From Rhizobium mongolense subsp. loessense (GTDB taxonomy: Bacteria > Pseudomonadota > Alphaproteobacteria > Rhizobiales > Rhizobiaceae), in the NCBI RefSeq assembly GCF_900099775.1, contig NZ_FMTM01000010.1, positions 62,001-126,000 of the forward strand: a stretch of DNA of 64,000 nt, read 5' to 3'. The translations under genes and the position numbers were made by a program. Below the pieces are notes generated by a model. The model saw nothing but the letters and a program-made list of their open reading frames with translations. It was not told the DNA's origin and made no database searches. This document shows, piece by piece, positions 25,422 through 35,684 of the stretch (positions within the stretch are counted from its first letter, which is position 1; every line of letters starts with the position of its first letter).

Positions 25422-26054
25422 ATGCCAGATTACGACTATATTCGCAGCGGCGAGGCGATCTACGAACGCTCCTTTGCGATTATCCGCAGCGAAGCGGACC
25501 TCTCGCGCTTTTCGTCGGAAGAAGCCGAGATTGCCGTGCGCATGATCCATGCCTGCGGGCTGGTCGAAGCCGCCACACATTTCGACTTCTCGCCAAATTT
25601 CGTCTTTGCAGCGCGCGGCGCGCTCCAAAAGGGCGCACCGATTTTCTGCGACGCGGAAATGGTGGCTCATGGCATCACGCGCGCCAGGCTGCCAGAAAAG
25701 AACGACGTGATCTGCACTCTGCGCGACCCGCGCACCCCTGAAATGGCAGCAGCAAGCGGCAACACGCGTTCGGCGGCGGCCATCGACCTTTGGGTCGATC
25801 GTCTGGCCGGCAGCGTTGTCGCGATAGGCAACGCTCCAACGGCACTCTTCCACCTTCTTGAACTGCTGCGCGCCGGCGCACCAAAGCCGGCTGCCATCAT
25901 CGGTATGCCGGTCGGCTTCGTCGGTGCGGCAGAATCCAAGGACGCGTTGGCGGAAAATTCTTATGGCGTGCCCTTTGCGATCGTTCGCGGCCGCCTGGGC
26001 GGCAGTGCGATGACGGCGGCCGCAATCAACGCGCTGGCGAGGTCGGGACTATGA
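25422..26054 (+). CDS. cobH: Precorrin-8X methylmutase CobH
   Basis: 210-aa enzyme moving the C-11 methyl to C-12, forming hydrogenobyrinic acid. The catalytic histidine lies in VRMIHACGLVEAATHFDF (about residue 43), and GMPVGFVGAAESK with GVPFAIVRGRLGGSAMTAAA are the usual C-terminal signatures. Two bases after the cobG stop; overlaps cobI by ATGA. Confidence 0.96.
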   Translation: MPDYDYIRSGEAIYERSFAIIRSEADLSRFSSEEAEIAVRMIHACGLVEAATHFDFSPNFVFAARGALQKGAPIFCDAEMVAHGITRARLPEKNDVICTLRDPRTPEMAAASGNTRSAAAIDLWVDRLAGSVVAIGNAPTALFHLLELLRAGAPKPAAIIGMPVGFVGAAESKDALAENSYGVPFAIVRGRLGGSAMTAAAINALARSGL

Positions 26055-26782
26055 GCAGACCCAGCCGTCTGATCGGCGTCGGCACGGGCCCAGGCGACCC
26101 GGATCTGCTGACCATCAAGGCAAAGAAGGCGATCGAAGCTGCTGACGTCATTGCCTATTTCGCCAAACAGGGCAGGGCCGGCAACGGCCGGGCGGTCGTC
26201 GAGCACCTGATCGGTCCCGAGACAGAACTGCTGCCGCTCTATTATCCGGTTACCACTGAAATCGAAAAGAGTGACGCGCTCTATCAAAGCCAGATCACCG
26301 CCTTTTACGATGATTCTGCAGCCCTGGTCGCAGCCTACCTCGATGCAGGGAAAACCGTTGCGGTCCTCAGCGAAGGCGATCCGATGTTCTACGGATCTTA
26401 TATGCACCTGCATGTGCGCCTCGCCGATCGCTATCCGACCGAGGTGATCCCGGGCATCAGCGCCATGTCCGGCTGCTGGTCGCTTGCCGGCATGCCGATC
26501 GTCCAAGGTGACGATGTGCTTTCCGTGCTGCCGGGCACCATGGCCGAAGCGGAACTGACGCGACGGCTTGGCGATACCCAGGCAGCCGTCATTATGAAGG
26601 TCGGCCGCAATCTTCCGAAGATCCGCCGCGCTCTCGAAGCGGCAGGGCGTCTCGGTCAAGCCGTCTATGTCGAGCGTGGGACGATGGCGAATGCCGCCAT
26701 GCTGAAGCTTGTGGAACGGCCGGAGGGTGAGGCGCCGTATTTCTCGCTTGTGCTGGTACCAGGCTGGGAGGCTAACCGATGA
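26051..26782 (+). CDS. cobI: Precorrin-2 C20-methyltransferase CobI
   Basis: 243-aa SAM-dependent methylase acting on precorrin-2. N-terminal IGVGTGPGDPDLLTIKAKKA, central VAVLSEGDPMFYGSYMHLHV and EVIPGISAMSGCWSLAGMPI are diagnostic. Start overlaps the cobH stop (ATGA) and its stop overlaps cobJ likewise, so the three are translationally coupled. Confidence 0.96.
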   Translation: MSRPSRLIGVGTGPGDPDLLTIKAKKAIEAADVIAYFAKQGRAGNGRAVVEHLIGPETELLPLYYPVTTEIEKSDALYQSQITAFYDDSAALVAAYLDAGKTVAVLSEGDPMFYGSYMHLHVRLADRYPTEVIPGISAMSGCWSLAGMPIVQGDDVLSVLPGTMAEAELTRRLGDTQAAVIMKVGRNLPKIRRALEAAGRLGQAVYVERGTMANAAMLKLVERPEGEAPYFSLVLVPGWEANR

Positions 26783-27543
26783 GTGGAATCCTGTTTGTCA
26801 TTGGCACCGGTCCTGGCAACCCAGAGCAGATGACGCCGCAAGCGCATTCAGCCGTTTCGGCATCGACCGATTTCTTCGGCTATGGTCCCTATCTCGACCG
26901 GCTGCAACTCGGTGCCCATCAAATCCGCCATCCCTCCGACAATCGCGAGGAGATGAGGCGGGCAGGGGATGCTTTGACGATGGCGGCAGGCGGCCGCAAG
27001 GTCTGTATCGTCTCCGGCGGCGATCCCGGTGTTTTCGCCATGGCCGCGGCAGTCTGCGAGGCAATCGACACAGGTCCGGCGGAGTGGCGTTCCGTCGAGC
27101 TGGTCGTCGTCCCGGGCATTACCGCGATGCTTGCGGTTGCAGCGCGTGTCGGCGCCCCGCTCGGCCACGATTTCTGCGCGATCTCGCTTTCGGATAACCT
27201 CAAATCCTGGGAGATCATCGAAAAGCGCCTGACGCTGGCTGCAAAGGCGGGCTTCGTGATTGCCCTTTACAATCCAATCAGCAAAGCGCGGCCCTGGCAG
27301 CTCGGCAAGGCCTTTGAACTGCTGCGCGCACATCTGCCGCGGCAGACGCCGGTGATCTTCGGCCGCGCCGCCGGACGTCCCGATGAGCGGATCATCATTC
27401 AGCCCCTCGGTGACGCCCACGCTTCCGTTGCGGATATGGCGACCTGCATCATCATCGGGTCGCCGGAAACACGGATTATTTCGGGCGGCGGCAGGCCCGA
27501 ACTCGTCTATACCCCCCGTTCCATGGCGGGAGGAAACAAGTGA
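26779..27543 (+). CDS. cobJ: Precorrin-3B C17-methyltransferase CobJ
   Basis: 254-aa SAM-dependent methylase that contracts the ring and methylates C-17. Motifs: VIGTGPGNPEQMTPQAHSAV, ICIVSGGDPGVFAMAA-type segment (CIVSGGDPGVFAMAAAVC), VVPGITAMLAVAARVGAPLG, and FVIALYNPISKARPWQLGKA typical of CobJ. Its last 37 bp overlap the 3' end of cobK on the opposite strand. Confidence 0.96.
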   Translation: MSGILFVIGTGPGNPEQMTPQAHSAVSASTDFFGYGPYLDRLQLGAHQIRHPSDNREEMRRAGDALTMAAGGRKVCIVSGGDPGVFAMAAAVCEAIDTGPAEWRSVELVVVPGITAMLAVAARVGAPLGHDFCAISLSDNLKSWEIIEKRLTLAAKAGFVIALYNPISKARPWQLGKAFELLRAHLPRQTPVIFGRAAGRPDERIIIQPLGDAHASVADMATCIIIGSPETRIISGGGRPELVYTPRSMAGGNK

Positions 27544-28277
27544 CCGATCGCGCCGAGCGCTTCCTCGACGGTTTCCACCGCTCTCATGGCAGGCGCGGGC
27601 GCACGGGCGATCATGAAGACCTCAATGCCGAGGTGGCGAGCCGCCTCGATTTTCGCGTAGGTCGCCCAGCCGCCGCTGTTTTTGGCAACGATCGCATCGA
27701 TGCGGTGAGAGGCAAGAAGCGCGGCCTCGCCGTCCACATCGAAGGGGCCGCGATCGAGAATATATTCGACGTTTGCAATATTGAGCGGCGGGATGACCGG
27801 GTCGACGCTGCGAACAAGATAGAAATGATGTGCCGCCGCCTCGGCACAGTGCGCCTCCTGACGCCCGATCGCCAGGAAGACGCGGCGGGCGGCAGGTCCA
27901 AGCGCGGCGATGGCCTGCGGGATGTTTCTGCTGGCGGTCCATTTGTCGCCCGGCCGCTCGATCCATTCGGACCGGCGAAGGGCAAGTGCCGCAATTCCGG
28001 AAAGTCGTGCTGCGTCGAAGGCATTGGCGGAGATGCGGGCGGCAAAGGGATGTGTCGCATCGACGAGAAGGTCAAATCCTTTGTCGCGCAGGAAAGAAGC
28101 AAGGCCCTCCGCTCCGCCGAAACCACCAGTGCGAACGGGAACAGGCTGGATCGATGGTTTTTCCGTGCGGCCGGCCAAAGACAAAAGGATGTCAAAACCG
28201 GCCTTCTTGGAGAGCATCTGCGCCAAAGCACGCGCTTCACTCGTTCCGCCCAGTATCAGCACGCGGATTTTTGCCAT
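27507..28277 (-). CDS. cobK: Precorrin-6A reductase CobK
   Basis: About 256-aa NADPH-dependent reductase. ATG at 28277 opens [20 protein letters not shown], the Rossmann GGTxEA signature; later DLLVDATHPFAARISANAF and VFLAIGRQEAHCAEAAAH are conserved. It is inverted relative to the other cob genes, as reported for the rhizobial/Pseudomonas denitrificans cobF–M region. Its start codon overlaps that of cobL in a shared CATG, and its 3' end overlaps cobJ, so it must be expressed from within cobL or the sequence between. Confidence 0.95.
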   Translation of the reverse strand: MAKIRVLILGGTSEARALAQMLSKKAGFDILLSLAGRTEKPSIQPVPVRTGGFGGAEGLASFLRDKGFDLLVDATHPFAARISANAFDAARLSGIAALALRRSEWIERPGDKWTASRNIPQAIAALGPAARRVFLAIGRQEAHCAEAAAHHFYLVRSVDPVIPPLNIANVEYILDRGPFDVDGEAALLASHRIDAIVAKNSGGWATYAKIEAARHLGIEVFMIARAPAPAMRAVETVEEALGAIGHLFPPAMERGV

Positions 28278-29508
28278 GTCTGATATGCCTAGCCACACCC
28301 CGAAACCCTGGCTAACCATTATCGGTATCGGCGAGGATGGTCCAGAAGGACTTGGCGATCACGCCAAGCGCCTGATCCTGGCCGCGCCCGCCGTCTTCGG
28401 AGGCGAACGGCACCATGCGCTGATGGATAGTCTGATTGCGGGCGAGCGGCTCGTCTGGCAAAGCCCCTTTGAGAAGTCGATCGACGCGATCCTTAGGCGG
28501 CGCGGCACACCGGTCGTCGTACTCGCTTCCGGTGACCCATTTCTATTTGGTGTCGGCGCGACACTCTCGCGGCATGTGAATGCCGAGGAGATGCGCACCA
28601 TTCCAGCTCCGTCGGCCTTCAGCATGGCCGCGTCCCGTCTCGGCTGGCCATTGCAGGAAACCGCCTGCCTCTCGCTTCATGGCCGTTCCATCCATCTCAT
28701 CCGCCCCCATTTGCATTCCGGACGGCGCATTATTGCGCTGACTTCCGACGGGAAGGGGCCCGGGGAACTGGCTGTGCTGCTGTCAAACAGCGGCTTCGGC
28801 CATTCCCGCATAACCGTTCTGGAGGCGCTCGGCGGCGCGCGCGAGCGTATCCTCAGCACGTCTGCAGAAAACTTCCAGTTTAGAGATATCGACCCTCTCA
28901 ATGTCTGCGCCATCGAGGTTAAGGCAGGAATAGAAGCTCGCGTCCTGCCTTTTGCAACCGGCCTGGAAGACGAGCTGTTTGAACATGACGGGCAGATCAC
29001 CAAGCGCGAAATCCGCACTCTGACGCTATCGGCACTTGCGCCGCGCCATGGGGAACTGCTGTGGGATATCGGGGCCGGCTCGGGTTCGATCGGCATCGAG
29101 TGGATGCTCTGCGACCCATCACTGAAGACGGTCGCTATTGAGCAATCGCCAGATCGCGTCAGCCGGATCGCGCGCAATGCCTCTGCGCTGGGCGTGCCGG
29201 GCCTTGCCGTTGTCGAGGGAACAGCCCCTGCAGCTTTCAGCGGATTGCCGGAACCTGACGCCATATTTGTCGGCGGAGGCGGCAGCGAGCCGGGCGTCAT
29301 GGATGCCGCAATCGTCTCGCTCAAGAGCGGCGGGCGCCTTGTCGCCAACGCGGTGACACTGGAAATGGAGGCCGTTCTGCTTGCCGAACAGGCCAGGCGC
29401 GGCGGCTTCCTGACAAGGATCGAGATTTCCCGAGCCGGCCCCCTCGGCGCAATGAGCGGCTGGCGCCCGGCAATGCCCGTGGCGCAATGGCGCTGGATCA
29501 AGGACTAA
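28276..29508 (+). CDS. cobL: Precorrin-6Y C5,15-methyltransferase (decarboxylating) CobL
   Basis: About 410-aa bifunctional protein: N-terminal CobI-like methylase ([40 protein letters not shown]) and C-terminal CbiT-like methylase/decarboxylase ([39 protein letters not shown]). ATG at 28276 overlaps the cobK ATG on the other strand; ATG 28285 is an alternative. Neither has an obvious ribosome binding site, which fits possible readthrough coupling or a leader-poor transcript. Confidence 0.94.
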   Translation: MSDMPSHTPKPWLTIIGIGEDGPEGLGDHAKRLILAAPAVFGGERHHALMDSLIAGERLVWQSPFEKSIDAILRRRGTPVVVLASGDPFLFGVGATLSRHVNAEEMRTIPAPSAFSMAASRLGWPLQETACLSLHGRSIHLIRPHLHSGRRIIALTSDGKGPGELAVLLSNSGFGHSRITVLEALGGARERILSTSAENFQFRDIDPLNVCAIEVKAGIEARVLPFATGLEDELFEHDGQITKREIRTLTLSALAPRHGELLWDIGAGSGSIGIEWMLCDPSLKTVAIEQSPDRVSRIARNASALGVPGLAVVEGTAPAAFSGLPEPDAIFVGGGGSEPGVMDAAIVSLKSGGRLVANAVTLEMEAVLLAEQARRGGFLTRIEISRAGPLGAMSGWRPAMPVAQWRWIKD

Positions 29509-29510
29509 AA

Positions 29511-30269
29511 ATGACGGTTCACTTCATCGGAGCAGGCCCAGGTGCAGCCGATCTCATCACCGTTCGCGGCCGCGACCTCATTGGCAGATGCCAGGTATGC
29601 CTTTATGCCGGATCGATCGTATCCCCGGAACTGCTCAAATACTGCCCGCCTGATGCGCGCATCATCGATACCGCGCCGATGTCGCTCGATGAGATCGAGA
29701 CGGAATATCTGCGTGCGGCCAACGCAGGAGAGGATGTGGCTCGTCTGCACTCCGGCGATCTTTCCGTCTGGAGCGCTGTCGCTGAGCAGGTTCGGCGCCT
29801 TGACAAGCATGGCATCGCCTACACGATGACACCGGGCGTTCCGGCCTTTGCTGCTGCGGCCTCCGCGCTTGGCCGGGAACTGACAATTCCGGCCGTTGCC
29901 CAGAGCCTGGTGCTGACCCGCGTCTCGGGCCGCGCTTCGCCGATGCCGAATGAGGAAACGCTTGCCAGGTTTGGTGCGACGGGTTCGACGCTTGCAATCC
30001 ATCTGGCAATTCATGCACTCAGCCAGGTCGTTCAAGAACTGACACCGCTTTATGGCGCTGATTGTCCTGTTGCGATCGTCGTCAAAGCGTCCTGGCCGGA
30101 CGAGCGCGTCCTGCATGGCACGCTTGCTGACATCGAGGCGAGGGTCGCCCTCGAACCGATCGAGCGCACGGCGATCATCTTCGTCGGTCGAACGCTTGCT
30201 GTAGGCGATTTTCGCGAAAGCGCCCTTTACGATGCCTCCTACCAGCGGCGGTTCAGGGGCAGGCAATAG
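29511..30269 (+). CDS. cobM: Precorrin-4 C11-methyltransferase CobM
   Basis: 252-aa SAM-dependent methylase. ATG 29511 lies 2 bp after the cobL stop with AAGGA upstream; an earlier in-frame ATG inside cobL is ignored. Signature [20 protein letters not shown] at the start, [38 protein letters not shown] and [20 protein letters not shown]. Last gene of the cob cluster, ending at a perfect palindrome. Confidence 0.96.
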   Translation: MTVHFIGAGPGAADLITVRGRDLIGRCQVCLYAGSIVSPELLKYCPPDARIIDTAPMSLDEIETEYLRAANAGEDVARLHSGDLSVWSAVAEQVRRLDKHGIAYTMTPGVPAFAAAASALGRELTIPAVAQSLVLTRVSGRASPMPNEETLARFGATGSTLAIHLAIHALSQVVQELTPLYGADCPVAIVVKASWPDERVLHGTLADIEARVALEPIERTAIIFVGRTLAVGDFRESALYDASYQRRFRGRQ

Positions 30270-30500
30270 CGAGCCGGAATTCCGGCTCGCCATCCACGCT
30301 CAGAGCCTTGCCGACAGATAGTTCGGCTGCGAAAGGCTCGAAGGAGAAGGGACCTGTGTCGTTAGCCTGGAAGAGCGCGCAGATCTGCCCGGCCTTGTCG
30401 AGGCGGTCGCAGGCGTCGACGAGAACTCGAGTGCAGATGGCGCATGAGCCTTGCGGTTGATGAGTGTCTCGACCACCTCGAAATCTGGCGCATTTGTCTA
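30254..30500 (-). pseudogene. Unrecognised coding remnant downstream of cobM
   Basis: Minus-strand sequence shows protein-like codon use in two joined frames: APDFEVVETLINRKAHA, then after a shift CAICTRVLVDACDRLDKAGQ, ICALFQANDTGPFSFEPFAA and [20 protein letters not shown] to a stop overlapping the cobM end. A stop lies directly upstream of the first part and there is no start codon. It looks like the 3' part of a broken gene. I do not recognise the family. Confidence 0.3.
30269..30290. repeat. 22-bp perfect palindrome at the cobM stop
   Basis: GCGAGCCGGAA followed directly by its complement TTCCGGCTCGC gives an 11-bp-arm perfect inverted repeat starting in the cobM stop codon. There is no T-run on either side, so it is not a standard intrinsic terminator, but could form a 3'-end hairpin or stop point for cob transcripts. 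Confidence 0.6.
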
Positions 30501-30528
30501 TACAAAATGCGAGGAAATCGTCGTGGCT

Positions 30529-31104
30529 TCAGATGGCGGTGATGCTGATCAAATAGCAGGTCGCGGCACCAGCAAGCGTCAACGCGGCGCGGCAAGGAGC
30601 CTCGATCATCAATACGTCGCCGGCATAAATCATGCCGTTTTCTTCGGCCAATTCGAATGCTGCTTCGCCTTCGTGGCACAGCACAAGCGATATTGCGGCC
30701 GGTAGAGAGCCGCTCCAACTGCGCTCGATATGCAGCCTTTCGACCTTGTGCATAAAGGCGTCGCGCCGCGTCATGACATTGAGGTCGGTGATCGGTCCCG
30801 CCATAAGCTGTGCCGTCACGGCAATGTCGGCTGCAAAAGCAAATGGCGGGCTCTGCTGCGCCAAGACCACAGGCTCATGCCCGTCGATCTCCAGCATCAT
30901 GCCAGTGCCGGACAGGATTGAAAGTGTGCGGTCGATGCCGGGAAAGATCGAAAACGGTCCATCGAAAGCAACCGTGGCCATGCTGACCCGCCAGTCGAAA
31001 TCGCCGAGGGTTGCCCCTTGCGGCGAAACGGCCACCTCCACTGTCTCGCCGCCGCCGTTCTTCCACGGCATGCGCCGGTGATTGGCCGCGCGAAGGATCT
31101 GCAT
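30529..31104 (-). CDS. hutD: HutD family protein
   Basis: 191-aa cupin-fold protein of the HutD family, thought to limit excessive histidine breakdown by binding a pathway intermediate. N-terminal MQILRAANHRRMPWKNGGGE with the conserved WKNGGG motif; DFDWRVSMATVAFDGPFSIF and GIDRTLSILSGTGM are typical. Starts 3 bp after the hutU stop; last gene of the hutIHUD run. Confidence 0.9.
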   Translation of the reverse strand: MQILRAANHRRMPWKNGGGETVEVAVSPQGATLGDFDWRVSMATVAFDGPFSIFPGIDRTLSILSGTGMMLEIDGHEPVVLAQQSPPFAFAADIAVTAQLMAGPITDLNVMTRRDAFMHKVERLHIERSWSGSLPAAISLVLCHEGEAAFELAEENGMIYAGDVLMIEAPCRAALTLAGAATCYLISITAI

Positions 31105-31107
31105 GGT

Positions 31108-32781
31108 TCAATCCCCCAAGATCCCCGGCAATCTCAGCCCCTTCTCCTTGGCGCAATCAAGCGCGATATCGTAGCCCGCGTCGGCATGGCGCATGACGCC
31201 GGTTGCCGGGTCGTTCCAAAGTACGCGTTCGATGCGGCGCGCCGCATCGTCGGTGCCGTCGCAGCAGATGACCATGCCTGAATGTTGCGAATAGCCCATG
31301 CCGACGCCGCCGCCGTGATGGAGCGAAACCCAAGTTGCGCCGGAGGCGGTGTTCAAAAGAGCGTTCAACAGCGGCCAGTCGGAGACGGCATCAGAACCAT
31401 CCTTCATCGCTTCCGTCTCGCGGTTCGGGGATGCAACCGAGCCGGAATCGAGGTGATCGCGGCCGATAACGATCGGCGCCTTTAACTCGCCGCTCCTCAC
31501 CATCTCGTTGAAGGCAAGGCCGAGACGATGGCGGTCGCCAAGGCCGACCCAGCAGATGCGCGCTGGCAGACCCTGGAAGGCGATACGCGCGCGGGCCATG
31601 TCCAGCCAGTTGTGCAGGTGCTTGTTGTCCGGCAGCAATTCCTTCACCTTGGCGTCGGTCCTGTAGATATCCTCAGGATCGCCCGAGAGTGCCGCCCAGC
31701 GAAAGGGACCGATGCCGCGGCAAAAGAGCGGGCGGATATAGGCAGGCACAAAGCCGGGGAAGGCGAAGGCGTTCTCGAGACCCTCATCTTGAGCAACCTG
31801 CCGGATATTGTTGCCGTAATCGAGCGTGGGAATACCTGCATCCCAAAATGCGATCATCGCTTCGACATGCTCGCGCATAGAGGCGCGAGCCGCTCTTTCG
31901 ACAGCCTTCGGATCGCTTTCGCGCATCGCTTTCCATTGCGCGATCGTCCATCCTTTCGGTAAGTATCCGTTGATCGGGTCGTGCGCTGATGTTTGGTCGG
32001 TGACAATATCCGGGCGGATGCCGCGGCGGACCATTTCAGGCAGGATTTCGGCGGCGTTGCCGAGCAGACCGACCGATTTGGCTTCGCCCGCCTTGGTCCA
32101 GCCGCCGATCATTTCGAGGGCTTCGTCCAGCGTTTCGGCCTTGGCATCGAGATATCGAGTACGCAGGCGGAAATCGATCGAGTCCGGATTGCACTCGACG
32201 GCAAGGCAGCAGGCACCTGCCATCACGGCAGCGAGCGGCTGCGCACCACCCATGCCGCCAAGGCCACCGGTCAAAATCCATTTGCCCTTGAGGTTGCCGC
32301 CATAATGCTGCCGGCCCGCCTCGACAAAGGTTTCATAGGTCCCCTGGACGATGCCTTGTGTGCCGATATAGATCCATGATCCTGCCGTCATCTGGCCATA
32401 CATCGCCAAGCCCTTCTTATCGAGCTCGTTGAAGTGGTCCCAAGTCGCCCAGTGCGGCACGAGGTTGGAATTGGCGATCAGGACGCGCGGTGCATCCTTG
32501 TGTGTGCGGAAGACGCCGACCGGCTTGCCGGACTGCACCAGAAGCGTCTCGTCTTCGCTAAGCGTCTTCAACGTCGCGACGATGCGGTCGAAATCCTCCC
32601 AGGTGCGGGCAGCGCGGCCGATGCCGCCATAGACGACGAGTTCGTTCGGATTTTCTGCCACATCTGGATCTAGATTGTTCATCAGCATGCGAAGCGGCGC
32701 TTCGGTCATCCAGCTCTTGGCATTGAGCTCCGGTCCGCGAGGTGCCCGGATTTCGCGGATGTTGTGACGGGGATTGTTCAT
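31108..32781 (-). CDS. hutU: Urocanate hydratase HutU
   Basis: 557-aa NAD-containing enzyme converting urocanate to imidazolonepropionate. Signatures: [13 protein letters not shown] (NAD binding), [57 protein letters not shown] near the active-site region, and [17 protein letters not shown]. Full family length. Separated from hutH by only one base, so there is no room for hutG between them. Confidence 0.97.
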   Translation of the reverse strand: MNNPRHNIREIRAPRGPELNAKSWMTEAPLRMLMNNLDPDVAENPNELVVYGGIGRAARTWEDFDRIVATLKTLSEDETLLVQSGKPVGVFRTHKDAPRVLIANSNLVPHWATWDHFNELDKKGLAMYGQMTAGSWIYIGTQGIVQGTYETFVEAGRQHYGGNLKGKWILTGGLGGMGGAQPLAAVMAGACCLAVECNPDSIDFRLRTRYLDAKAETLDEALEMIGGWTKAGEAKSVGLLGNAAEILPEMVRRGIRPDIVTDQTSAHDPINGYLPKGWTIAQWKAMRESDPKAVERAARASMREHVEAMIAFWDAGIPTLDYGNNIRQVAQDEGLENAFAFPGFVPAYIRPLFCRGIGPFRWAALSGDPEDIYRTDAKVKELLPDNKHLHNWLDMARARIAFQGLPARICWVGLGDRHRLGLAFNEMVRSGELKAPIVIGRDHLDSGSVASPNRETEAMKDGSDAVSDWPLLNALLNTASGATWVSLHHGGGVGMGYSQHSGMVICCDGTDDAARRIERVLWNDPATGVMRHADAGYDIALDCAKEKGLRLPGILGD

Positions 32782-32782
32782 C

Positions 32783-34318
32783 TCAGATCTCCAGGGACGG
32801 AAGGATGTTTTCGGAAACCGACGCGTTCAATACGCCGGTTGCAACAAGTTCGCTGACGGCTTGCAGGTCGCCCGCCATGTAGCGATCGACCTCCAGCGTC
32901 GGCACCACATTGCGGACGGCAGCGATCGCCTTTTGCAGTTCAGGGCTGGTTGCAAGCGGTGTGCGCAATTCTACGCCTTGTGCGGCCGTCAATGCCTCGA
33001 TGCCGACGATGCCGAAGAGGTTTTCGGTCATCTGCAATAGACGGCGTGCACCATGGCAGGCCATGGAAACATGGTCTTCCTGGTTCGCCGAGGTCGGCGT
33101 CGAGTCGACGGAAGCTGGATGCGACATCTGCTTGTTTTCCGACATCAGCGCGGCAGAGGTGACCTCCGCAATCATCAGACCGGAATTGAGCCCCGGCTTC
33201 TTGGCGAGGAAGGCTGGAAGCCCGTAAGACAGAGCCGGATCGACGAGAAGCGCGATGCGGCGCTGCGAAATTGCACCGACCTCGCAAACCGCAAGCGCGA
33301 TCTGATCGGCGGCGAAGGCGATCGGCTCGGCATGGAAGTTGCCACCGGAAACGACGGAGTTGTCGGAAAGCACCAACGGATTGTCGGTCACTGCATTGGC
33401 TTCGATTTCGAGCGTGCGTGCGACCGACCGGAGAAGATCGAGGCAGGCGCCATCGACTTGCGGCTGACAACGAATGCAATAGGGATCCTGCACGCGCTCG
33501 TCGCCCTCTATATGACTTTCACGGATAACGGAGCCTTCAAGCAGCGCCCGCAAGGCCGCGGCCGTATCGATCTGGCCGCGATGACCGCGAAGCGTGTGGA
33601 TATCCGGATGGAACGGTGCCGAAGAGCCCATGGCCGCATCGGTGGACATGGCGCCGGTGATCAGGGCCGCATGGGCGGCACGATGCGCACGAAATAGGCC
33701 GGCAAGTGCAAGCGCAGTCGAGGTCTGCGTGCCATTGATCAGCGCAAGGCCTTCTTTTGCGGCGAGAACGACCGGCGTAAGCCCCGCCTTGTTCAAGGCT
33801 TCCGCGCCTGGAAGCCGCTCGCCTTTGAAGTAGGCTTCGGCCTCTCCCATCATTACGGCCGCCAGATGCGCAAGCGGCGCAAGATCGCCCGAGGCGCCGA
33901 CGGAACCTTTTTCCGGAATGACCGGTATGACGCCCTTGTCGAGCATTGCTTCGATCAGCCGCACCAGCTCAAGTCGAACGCCGGAGGCGCCGCGGCCGAG
34001 TGACACGAGCTTCAGCGCCATGACGAGACGCACGATATTTTCGGGTAGCGGCGCGCCCACACCACAGCAATGCGAGAGGATGAGATTGCGCTGAAGTGTG
34101 GCGACATCGGCACTGTCGATCTTAATCGAAGCGAGTTTTCCGAAACCGGTATTGATGCCGTAGACCGGCGCATTGCCGGCGGCGATCTCGGCTATACGCG
34201 CCGCCGCCTTGTTTATGCCGGCATCAAATGCGGGATCGAGTTCTGCCGATTCGCCGGTCCAGTAAATTTTTTCCAGCTGTTTCAGCGAAACGGAGCCTGG
34301 ATGGAGAATGATGGTCAA
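32783..34318 (-). CDS. hutH: Histidine ammonia-lyase HutH
   Basis: 511-aa homotetrameric lyase making urocanate from histidine. The MIO prosthetic group arises from Ala142-Ser143-Gly144 in [29 protein letters not shown] carries the active-site tyrosine (Tyr53). Length and residue numbers match the Pseudomonas putida enzyme. Start overlaps the hutI stop (ATGA). Confidence 0.97.
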   Translation of the reverse strand: MTIILHPGSVSLKQLEKIYWTGESAELDPAFDAGINKAAARIAEIAAGNAPVYGINTGFGKLASIKIDSADVATLQRNLILSHCCGVGAPLPENIVRLVMALKLVSLGRGASGVRLELVRLIEAMLDKGVIPVIPEKGSVGASGDLAPLAHLAAVMMGEAEAYFKGERLPGAEALNKAGLTPVVLAAKEGLALINGTQTSTALALAGLFRAHRAAHAALITGAMSTDAAMGSSAPFHPDIHTLRGHRGQIDTAAALRALLEGSVIRESHIEGDERVQDPYCIRCQPQVDGACLDLLRSVARTLEIEANAVTDNPLVLSDNSVVSGGNFHAEPIAFAADQIALAVCEVGAISQRRIALLVDPALSYGLPAFLAKKPGLNSGLMIAEVTSAALMSENKQMSHPASVDSTPTSANQEDHVSMACHGARRLLQMTENLFGIVGIEALTAAQGVELRTPLATSPELQKAIAAVRNVVPTLEVDRYMAGDLQAVSELVATGVLNASVSENILPSLEI

Positions 34319-35565
34319 CGGTCGATCCTTTCGCCCTTGAAGACACGCGCAAAGAGCGGGTTGTACCCGATGCGATAGACAAGTTCGGCCGGGCTCTCGA
34401 TCTCCCAGATGGCAAGATCGGCGGATTTTTCGGCCTGTATTGTTCCCGTTTCGGCAAGAAGGCCGAGTGCGCGAGCGCCTTCACGTGTGGCCCCTGCAAT
34501 ACACTCCTCAACCGTCAGGCCGAAGAGCGTCGCCGACATATTCATCGTCAAAAGCAGGGAGGTGAGAGGCGATGTGCCCGGGTTGCAATCCGTCGCGACC
34601 GCGATCGGAACACCGGCGGCGCGCAGCGCCTTTACGGGTGGCTTCTGTTTTTCGTTGATGGAATAAAATGCGCCGGGCAGCAATACCGCGACGGTTCCGG
34701 CTGCCGCCATGGCGACCACGCCGTCGTCGTCGAGATATTCGAGATGATCCGCCGAAAGCGCACCATACTCAGCGGCAAGTGCAGCTCCACCAAGATTGGA
34801 CAACTGCTCGGCATGCAGCTTCACCGGAAGGCCAAGCGCCTCGGCGCGATCAAAGACAAGGCCGATCTCTTCCGTTGAGAAGGCGATGCCTTCGCAGAAC
34901 CCATCGACGGCATCGATGAGGCCTTTGCCGTGTGCCTCTTCAAGCGCGGGCAGCACGACTTCGGTTATGTAGTCGCTATTGCGGTCCTTGTATTCGGCGG
35001 GTGTCGCATGGGCGCCGAGATAACTCGTCTTGACGCGCACCGGACGCATACTGCCGAGAACACGGGCAGCCTCGAGCATCTTCACTTCGCCAGCGATGCT
35101 GAGACCGTAGCCCGACTTGATCTCGATCGTCGTCACCCCCTCGCAAAGCAATGTATCGAGGCGGGGCAGGGAAGCTTGCACAAGGCCTTCGACAGAAAGC
35201 GCATTCGTCGCCTTGACCGAGGAGACGATGCCGCCGCCAGCGCGGGCAATCTCTTCATAGGTCGCGCCCTCAAGGCGCATTTCGAATTCGCGCGCCCGGT
35301 TGCCGCCATGAACGATGTGGGTGTGGCAATCGACGAGCCCCGGCGTCACCCAGCGACCCTCAAGGTCGATGATTTGGGCACGTTCGATGACGGAAACCGG
35401 CAATTCGCCCTCCGGGCCGGCATAGCGGATTCGGCCGTTTTCAGTGACGATTGCGCCTTTTTCAACGATACCCAGCCCCGGCTTACCCGGATCGAGCGTC
35501 GCGAGCCGGCCATTTCGCCAGAGGCTCGGTCGCTGCTCCCGCGTAAAAAGATTGTTCCCGCTCAT
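34315..35565 (-). CDS. hutI: Imidazolonepropionase HutI
   Basis: 416-aa zinc amidohydrolase opening imidazolonepropionate to formimidoylglutamate. ATG 35565 is chosen; the open frame continues 43 codons upstream through the HutC operator and cannot be coding. Metal motif [17 protein letters not shown], later [21 protein letters not shown] and [13 protein letters not shown]. First gene of the minus-strand hut operon. Confidence 0.96.
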   Translation of the reverse strand: MSGNNLFTREQRPSLWRNGRLATLDPGKPGLGIVEKGAIVTENGRIRYAGPEGELPVSVIERAQIIDLEGRWVTPGLVDCHTHIVHGGNRAREFEMRLEGATYEEIARAGGGIVSSVKATNALSVEGLVQASLPRLDTLLCEGVTTIEIKSGYGLSIAGEVKMLEAARVLGSMRPVRVKTSYLGAHATPAEYKDRNSDYITEVVLPALEEAHGKGLIDAVDGFCEGIAFSTEEIGLVFDRAEALGLPVKLHAEQLSNLGGAALAAEYGALSADHLEYLDDDGVVAMAAAGTVAVLLPGAFYSINEKQKPPVKALRAAGVPIAVATDCNPGTSPLTSLLLTMNMSATLFGLTVEECIAGATREGARALGLLAETGTIQAEKSADLAIWEIESPAELVYRIGYNPLFARVFKGERIDR

Positions 35566-35594
35566 CAGCTTTACGCCTTTCCTTCGCTCGAAAC

Positions 35595-35606
35595 ATGTAT
35601 ATACAT
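35595..35606. promoter_or_regulatory. Probable HutC operator
   Basis: ATGTATATACAT, a perfect 12-bp palindrome, lies in the 119-bp gap between divergent hutI and hutF. It matches the TGTATATACA-like core known for HutC sites in Pseudomonas and Brucella. It can serve both operons. Confidence 0.82.
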
Positions 35607-35684
35607 AATAATCGGGTGACAAGTGGAAATTTGGGCGTTTCCATGGAAAAGAAAGATGGAAGGCGAACGGGAAGGGAAAAGGCG

